Source of the DNA: Burkholderia lata
GTDB lineage: Bacteria > Pseudomonadota > Gammaproteobacteria > Burkholderiales > Burkholderiaceae
DNA length: 64,000 bases
Direction: 5' to 3'
NCBI RefSeq assembly: GCF_000012945.1
Contig: NC_007511.1
Span: 3,162,001 to 3,226,000 of the forward strand
The translations under genes were made by a program, and so were the position numbers. The notes beneath the pieces were generated by a model. It saw only the letters and a program-made list of their open reading frames with translations. It was not told where the DNA came from and did no database searches. Positions 60,176 through 64,000 of the stretch are shown here, one piece after another (position 1 is the stretch's first letter; the number at the start of each line of letters is the position of its first letter).

Positions 60176-61567
60176 TCAGAAACCGAACGCCGAGCGCACG
60201 AGACCGAACACCTTCGTGTTGTCGATCGTGCCCTTGAACGCCTTCGCGTCCGCGCCGTCGGCGAACAGCATCACGTCGCCGCCGCCGTGCGTCTCCGAGC
60301 CCGCGCTGCCCATCCGCACGCCCACTTCCTGCAGATACGCCTCGTTCGTCGCGGTGGCCGAATCGACCGACGCGCGCACGTTCGGCCGGTTCGCGCCGTT
60401 GCCGAACACGAGCGTCGTGTAGGTGTTGCCGTCGGCGTCCTTGCTCGGCTGGCCGTCGCGATAGTTGCGGCTGATGTCGAGAATCGGGTTGCCGCGCTTC
60501 GAATAGCCGTTGATCGTCATCGTGTGGTCGTGGTCGGCCGTCACGACGATCAGCGTGTTCGACAGGTCGACCTTCGACAGCGCGACGCGGATCGCTTCGT
60601 CGAACGCCGCCGTGTCTTCCAGCGCGCGCTTCGCGTTGGTGCCGTGCAGCGCGTGATCGATCCGGCCGCCTTCGACCATCAGGAAATAGCCGTTCGAATT
60701 CTTCGACAGCACGTCGATCGCCTTCGACGTCATCTCCGCGAGGCTCGGCTGCGTCGGACCTTCGCCCTTGCCCGCGACGCGGTCGAGTTCATACTCCAGA
60801 TGGCTCGTCGAACTGAAGAGGCCAACCAGCTTGCCGTTGCCGGCCTGCGCGAGCTGATCCTTGTTCGCGACGACCGTGTAGCCCTTCGCCTTCATCTCGT
60901 TGAGCAGGTTGCGGCCGTCCGCACGCCCGCGCTTGTTGGCCACCGGATCGAACGGCGTCCAGTGGTTGCGGCCGCCGCCCATCAACACGTCGACGCCGTC
61001 GCCGAGCGCCGCGTTGTAGCCTGCGCCGCCCGGCGACGCCTGCGCGGCGATGTCGTACTGCGCATCGCGATGGCAGATGTGCGAATAGGTCGCGGCAGGC
61101 GTCGCGTGCGTGAGCTCGGTCGTCGTGATCGCACCCACCGCCTTGCCGCGCGCTTTCGCGAGCTCCAGCAGCGTCGCGACCGGCTGGCCGTTGCCCGTCA
61201 CGCAGTTGTTGACGGTCTTGTTGCCGTTGGCGTCGTTGCCCGGCGCGACCGCGCGCGTGTCGGACGACATCGACAGCACTTCGTTGTTCATCTTCACGCC
61301 GGTCATGTACGCGGCCATCGACGGCGCGCTGTCGGTCGTCTGCGCGTCGTTCGAGAAGGTCTTGACGCGCGCGGTGCGAGCCAGCTTCTCCATCGTCAGT
61401 TGTCCCGACTCACCGACCTTGTAGATCCGGCTCGCCGTCACGGTCGTCGGCCCCATGCCGTCGCCGAGAAAGAAAATCACGTTCTTCGCCTGGCCGGCGG
61501 CCTGCGCCGCGCCGCATGCGAAACCCGCGACGGCCAGCGCCGCCGCGATGCACTTGATGGTCGACAT
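60176..61567 (-). CDS. phoA: Alkaline phosphatase, PhoA type
   Basis: 463 aa from ATG 61567. Signal peptide MSTIKCIAAALAVAGFACGAAQA. NVIFFLGDGMGPTTVTASRI gives the first metal Asp; the catalytic Ser lies in TTDSAPSMAAYMTG; then metal sites in VEGGRIDHALHG, VTADHDHT and ETHGGGDVMLFADG. It releases phosphate from monoesters in the periplasm. It follows a second phosphatase gene by 32 bp, with 34 bp to the His-rich protein gene. Confidence 0.95.
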   Translation of the reverse strand: MSTIKCIAAALAVAGFACGAAQAAGQAKNVIFFLGDGMGPTTVTASRIYKVGESGQLTMEKLARTARVKTFSNDAQTTDSAPSMAAYMTGVKMNNEVLSMSSDTRAVAPGNDANGNKTVNNCVTGNGQPVATLLELAKARGKAVGAITTTELTHATPAATYSHICHRDAQYDIAAQASPGGAGYNAALGDGVDVLMGGGRNHWTPFDPVANKRGRADGRNLLNEMKAKGYTVVANKDQLAQAGNGKLVGLFSSTSHLEYELDRVAGKGEGPTQPSLAEMTSKAIDVLSKNSNGYFLMVEGGRIDHALHGTNAKRALEDTAAFDEAIRVALSKVDLSNTLIVVTADHDHTMTINGYSKRGNPILDISRNYRDGQPSKDADGNTYTTLVFGNGANRPNVRASVDSATATNEAYLQEVGVRMGSAGSETHGGGDVMLFADGADAKAFKGTIDNTKVFGLVRSAFGF

Positions 61568-61599
61568 CCTGTATTCCCCTGTACCCGTATGGTCGGCGC

Positions 61600-63036
61600 T
61601 CACAGCTGCACCGCGTTGCGCACCAGCTCGAACACCTTGTTGTTCTCGATCACGCCGTGGAATGCATCCGCGCCGCGGCCGATCGCACCGAGGAACACAT
61701 CGGTGCCGCCGTGCGTCTCGTTGCCCTTGTCCATGCGCACGACCGCCTCCTGGCGATAGTCGTCGGCGCCCGTCACCGCATCGGTGAGTGCCGTGCCCGC
61801 ACGGCTGCCCTGCACGCGGTTCTCGCCGTTGCCGAAGCCGATGATCGTGTACGGCGCGCCGTCCGCGTCCTTCGCGACCGCACCCGTCTGGTAGCTGCGC
61901 AGCACGCCCAGCACGCCGGGCTTGCCCGCCTCGGTCTTGCCGGTGCGCGCCGCATAGCCGTTCAGCACCAGCGTGTGATCGTGGTCGGCCGTGACGACGA
62001 TCAGCGTGTTCTTCAGGTCGGGATCGGTCTTGCGCACCTTGTCGATCGTGGCCTTGATCGCGTTGTCGAACGCGACCGTGTCCTGCAGCGCGCGCTTCGC
62101 ATTGGTGTCGTGCAGCGCGTGGTCGATCCGGCCGCCCTCGACCATCAGGAAATAGCCGTTCGGGTTCTTCTGCAGCACGTCGAGCGCGCGCGTCGCCATG
62201 TCGGTGAGGCTCGGCTCCTTGGTCGCGCCGCGATCGAGGTCGTAGCTCATGTGGCTCGACGAGAACAGGCCGACCAGCTTGCCGCCCTTCGTCGCGTCGG
62301 CAGCCAGCAGGTCGTCGCGGTTCTGCGCGACCGCATAGCCCTTCGCCTTCAGCTCGTTGACCAGGTTGCGCCCGTCGGTACGCTTGCCGCCGCCGTCCTT
62401 CGGCACGAAGAATTGCGTGCCGCCGCCGAGCACGACGTCGACGCCGTCGCCCAGCGCGCCGTTGTAGCCCGCACCGCCCGGCACGAGCTGCGCGGCGATG
62501 TCGTTCTCGGCGTCGCGATGGCACACGTGTGCATACGTCGCCGCGGGCGTCGCGTGCGTGACGCGCGTGGTCGTCACGACCCCGGTGGCCAGCCCCTGCG
62601 CCTTCGCGATCTCGAGCAGCGTCGTCGCCGATTTGCCGTTGTTCGCGCCGCAGTTGCCGGTGAGGCTCGCGGTCGGCTCGATCGCCTTCGTGTCGGGCGA
62701 CATCGAGATCACTTCGTTGTTGGTCTTGACGCCGGTCATGTACGCCGACATCGACGGTGCGCTGTCCGTCACCTGCGCATCGTTGGAATAGGTCTTCACG
62801 AACGCGGTTTCCGGCAGCGTGTCGATCGTCAGCGCGCCGTCTTCACCGACCGCAAAGATGCGCGCGGCCGTCAGCGTCGTGATCCCCATGCCGTCGCCGA
62901 GGAAGAAGATCACGTTGCGCGCGGCCAGCGGCTTCGTGGGGCCGGGCGCCGTGCTGGTCGGGCCGTCGTCGCTGCCGCATCCGGCAAGTGCAAAGGCGCC
63001 CGCACACAGCAGCGCCGCCAGTTTGATTCGATTCAT
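61600..63036 (-). CDS. Alkaline phosphatase, PhoA type, lipoprotein
   Basis: 478 aa from ATG 63036. Signal MNRIKLAALLCAGAFALAGC with lipobox LAGC, so it is anchored to a membrane, unlike its neighbour. Catalytic and metal motifs match: NVIFFLGDGMGITTLTAARI, VTDSAPSMSAYMTG, VEGGRIDHALHD, VTADHDHT and ETHGGTDVFLGAIG. About half identical to PhoA at 60-61.5 kb by inspection, consistent with duplication. It leads the operon; a Pho box was not found. Confidence 0.94.
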   Translation of the reverse strand: MNRIKLAALLCAGAFALAGCGSDDGPTSTAPGPTKPLAARNVIFFLGDGMGITTLTAARIFAVGEDGALTIDTLPETAFVKTYSNDAQVTDSAPSMSAYMTGVKTNNEVISMSPDTKAIEPTASLTGNCGANNGKSATTLLEIAKAQGLATGVVTTTRVTHATPAATYAHVCHRDAENDIAAQLVPGGAGYNGALGDGVDVVLGGGTQFFVPKDGGGKRTDGRNLVNELKAKGYAVAQNRDDLLAADATKGGKLVGLFSSSHMSYDLDRGATKEPSLTDMATRALDVLQKNPNGYFLMVEGGRIDHALHDTNAKRALQDTVAFDNAIKATIDKVRKTDPDLKNTLIVVTADHDHTLVLNGYAARTGKTEAGKPGVLGVLRSYQTGAVAKDADGAPYTIIGFGNGENRVQGSRAGTALTDAVTGADDYRQEAVVRMDKGNETHGGTDVFLGAIGRGADAFHGVIENNKVFELVRNAVQL

Positions 63037-63190
63037 GTTGCCGGTTCCCCCCGCCATTGATGCTTTCGAAATGAAAGGCGATGGTAGGAACCTGATGTGA
63101 CGACAATATGAATGGTAATTGGAAGGTATAGAAGGATTTATGAAAGGCGCAAGCGAGGCGCCGCGATCGGGCGCCCCGCGCGCAGCGGCA

Positions 63191-63781
63191 TCATTCCGCG
63201 TGTTCGGCGGTGACGCTGCGCACGGTCACGATGCGCGCAGGCGGTATGTTTGCCCACACGATCCGGCTGCCGCAGGCAACAAATGCCGAATCGCCGAGCG
63301 GATGACGGCCAGGCGGCCGCAGGTCGTACGTGAACTGGATCATCACGCCGTCGGCCGACAGCACGCGATGGCATTGATCGACGATCGCCGCCACATCCTG
63401 ACGCGGCAGCGTGCGCAGCGGCAGGCACGACACGATCGCGTCGACGCGCGCCTCGGGCGGCAGCAGCCGCTCGAGCTGTCGCGCGTCGCCCGACACGATC
63501 GAGATGCCCGGAAAGCGTCGCCGCAGATGCTGGACGAACGCCGGCGAACGCTCGACCACGACGAGCCGCCGTGGCGCGACGCCGCGTTCGAGCAACGCCG
63601 CGGTGATCGCGCCGGTGCCGCCGCCGAGCTCGACGACCAGCCCGTCGCCGTCCGGCACCGCATCGGCCATCTCGCGCGCCAGCTGCCGCGAACTCGGGCA
63701 CAACGCGCCCACCGCGGCCGGACGGCCGACCCACTCGCGCACGAACAGTGCCGAGACACGCCACGCGTTCGGCCACATCAT
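63191..63781 (-). CDS. SAM-dependent methyltransferase, phospholipid N-methyltransferase-like
   Basis: 196 aa from ATG 63781, with GAGGG five bases upstream. Motif I VVELGGGTGAITAALLERG at about 50-68; VGALCPSSRQLAREMADAV precedes it, as in bacterial PmtA. SCLPLRTLPRQDVAAIVDQCHRVL and FTYDLRPPGRHPL follow. PmtA methylates phosphatidylethanolamine to phosphatidylcholine. If so, this gene and phospholipase C define a PC-making and PC-degrading theme in one window. It could instead methylate another substrate. Confidence 0.75.
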   Translation of the reverse strand: MMWPNAWRVSALFVREWVGRPAAVGALCPSSRQLAREMADAVPDGDGLVVELGGGTGAITAALLERGVAPRRLVVVERSPAFVQHLRRRFPGISIVSGDARQLERLLPPEARVDAIVSCLPLRTLPRQDVAAIVDQCHRVLSADGVMIQFTYDLRPPGRHPLGDSAFVACGSRIVWANIPPARIVTVRSVTAEHAE

Positions 63782-64000
63782 GGGCAGCCCTCGAGCAGTT
63801 GCGCCGTCGGCCTCGATGCGTCGGCGGCTTCGTGAAACAGGGCTACGGCGACACGGGGTTTCGGCATGCGCATCCTCCTGGACGAATCGGTCCGTCGCAG
63901 GAAGAGCGACGTTCAAATCGATTCTAGGAAACGCAAACTTAAGGCGACGTGAAGATTGTCCCTGATTCCGCTGATCAATTCGTGCCCGATCGGCCGCCGG
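63782..64000. other. Right-end upstream region of the methyltransferase gene
   Basis: 220 bp with no supported gene. It includes an AT-rich segment near 63920-63960 (AAACGCAAACTTAAGG) that may hold the promoter. Confidence 0.4.

Noticed and set aside
63037..63190. Pho box upstream of the alkaline phosphatase operon
   Set aside because: I looked for CTGTCAT-type direct repeats and found no convincing pair; only short partial matches such as TTGTCGTCAC.
1..64000. tRNA, rRNA, prophage or insertion sequence
   Set aside because: No cloverleaf, ribosomal, integrase or transposase sequence was recognised by eye. A dedicated RNA search could still find a tRNA.

Overview
The window is about 67% GC with strong G/C third positions. 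It has GMC, LysR, MFS and porin gene families and a Burkholderia-type gram-negative porin repertoire. It looks like a Burkholderia chromosome segment, most likely from the B. cepacia complex; this is inferred from protein resemblance and not tested. I saw no rRNA, tRNA, prophage, insertion sequence or CRISPR array. I support 64 protein-coding genes, almost all of them metabolic, transport or regulatory accessory functions.

Layout. 0-0.8 kb: 3' part of motB. 1-4.2 kb: a molybdate-regulation island with an unknown protein, a DUF2325 protein, and a molybdopterin oxidoreductase co-transcribed with a single-domain ModE-like regulator. 4.2-10.5 kb: a DeoR regulator, MgtC, then a choline-binding protein, a HAD phosphatase, a small lipoprotein and a Tat-exported phospholipase C. 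10.5-19.3 kb: an M24 peptidase, a porin, two GNAT enzymes, trans-aconitate methyltransferase, and a LysR/PLP-lyase pair. 19.4-22.4 kb: putrescine-type ABC transporter potGHI without potF. 22.9-25.6 kb: cyanate operon cynT-cynS plus a deaminase, with divergent cynR. 25.7-30.5 kb: DUF3304, DUF3422, a LysR, small unknown genes and an extreme simple-repeat block. 30.5-36.3 kb: a LysR divergent from fae, aldo/keto reductase, aldehyde dehydrogenase and MFS genes. 36.5-39.2 kb: a ParDE toxin-antitoxin pair and three unrecognised genes. 39.4-48.4 kb: two divergent LysR genes, then aldA, MFS, an enolase-superfamily dehydratase and a GMC oxidoreductase, facing a further LysR. 48.6-55.5 kb: an unknown protein, an MBL hydrolase, the glycine betaine transporter proXWV and a second porin. 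56-64 kb: an RDD protein, an OXA beta-lactamase coupled to an acyltransferase, two alkaline phosphatases with a His-rich secreted protein, and a phospholipid N-methyltransferase-like enzyme.

How it fits together. The most notable signal is a 26-bp dyad found five times, with the form (T/G)CG(A/T)TATAT-N8-ATATATCGA or a close variant. It matches the E. coli ModE operator in arm sequence and spacing. It stands directly before the unknown 187-aa gene, the DUF2325 gene, the molybdopterin oxidoreductase-modE operon and the M24 peptidase, and also far upstream of a porin. This suggests a local ModE regulon that includes genes with no known link to molybdenum. A second theme is choline, phosphatidylcholine and phosphate: phospholipase C, a choline-binding protein, proXWV, alkaline phosphatases and a phospholipid methyltransferase. 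A third is oxidation of small aldehydes and sugar acids.
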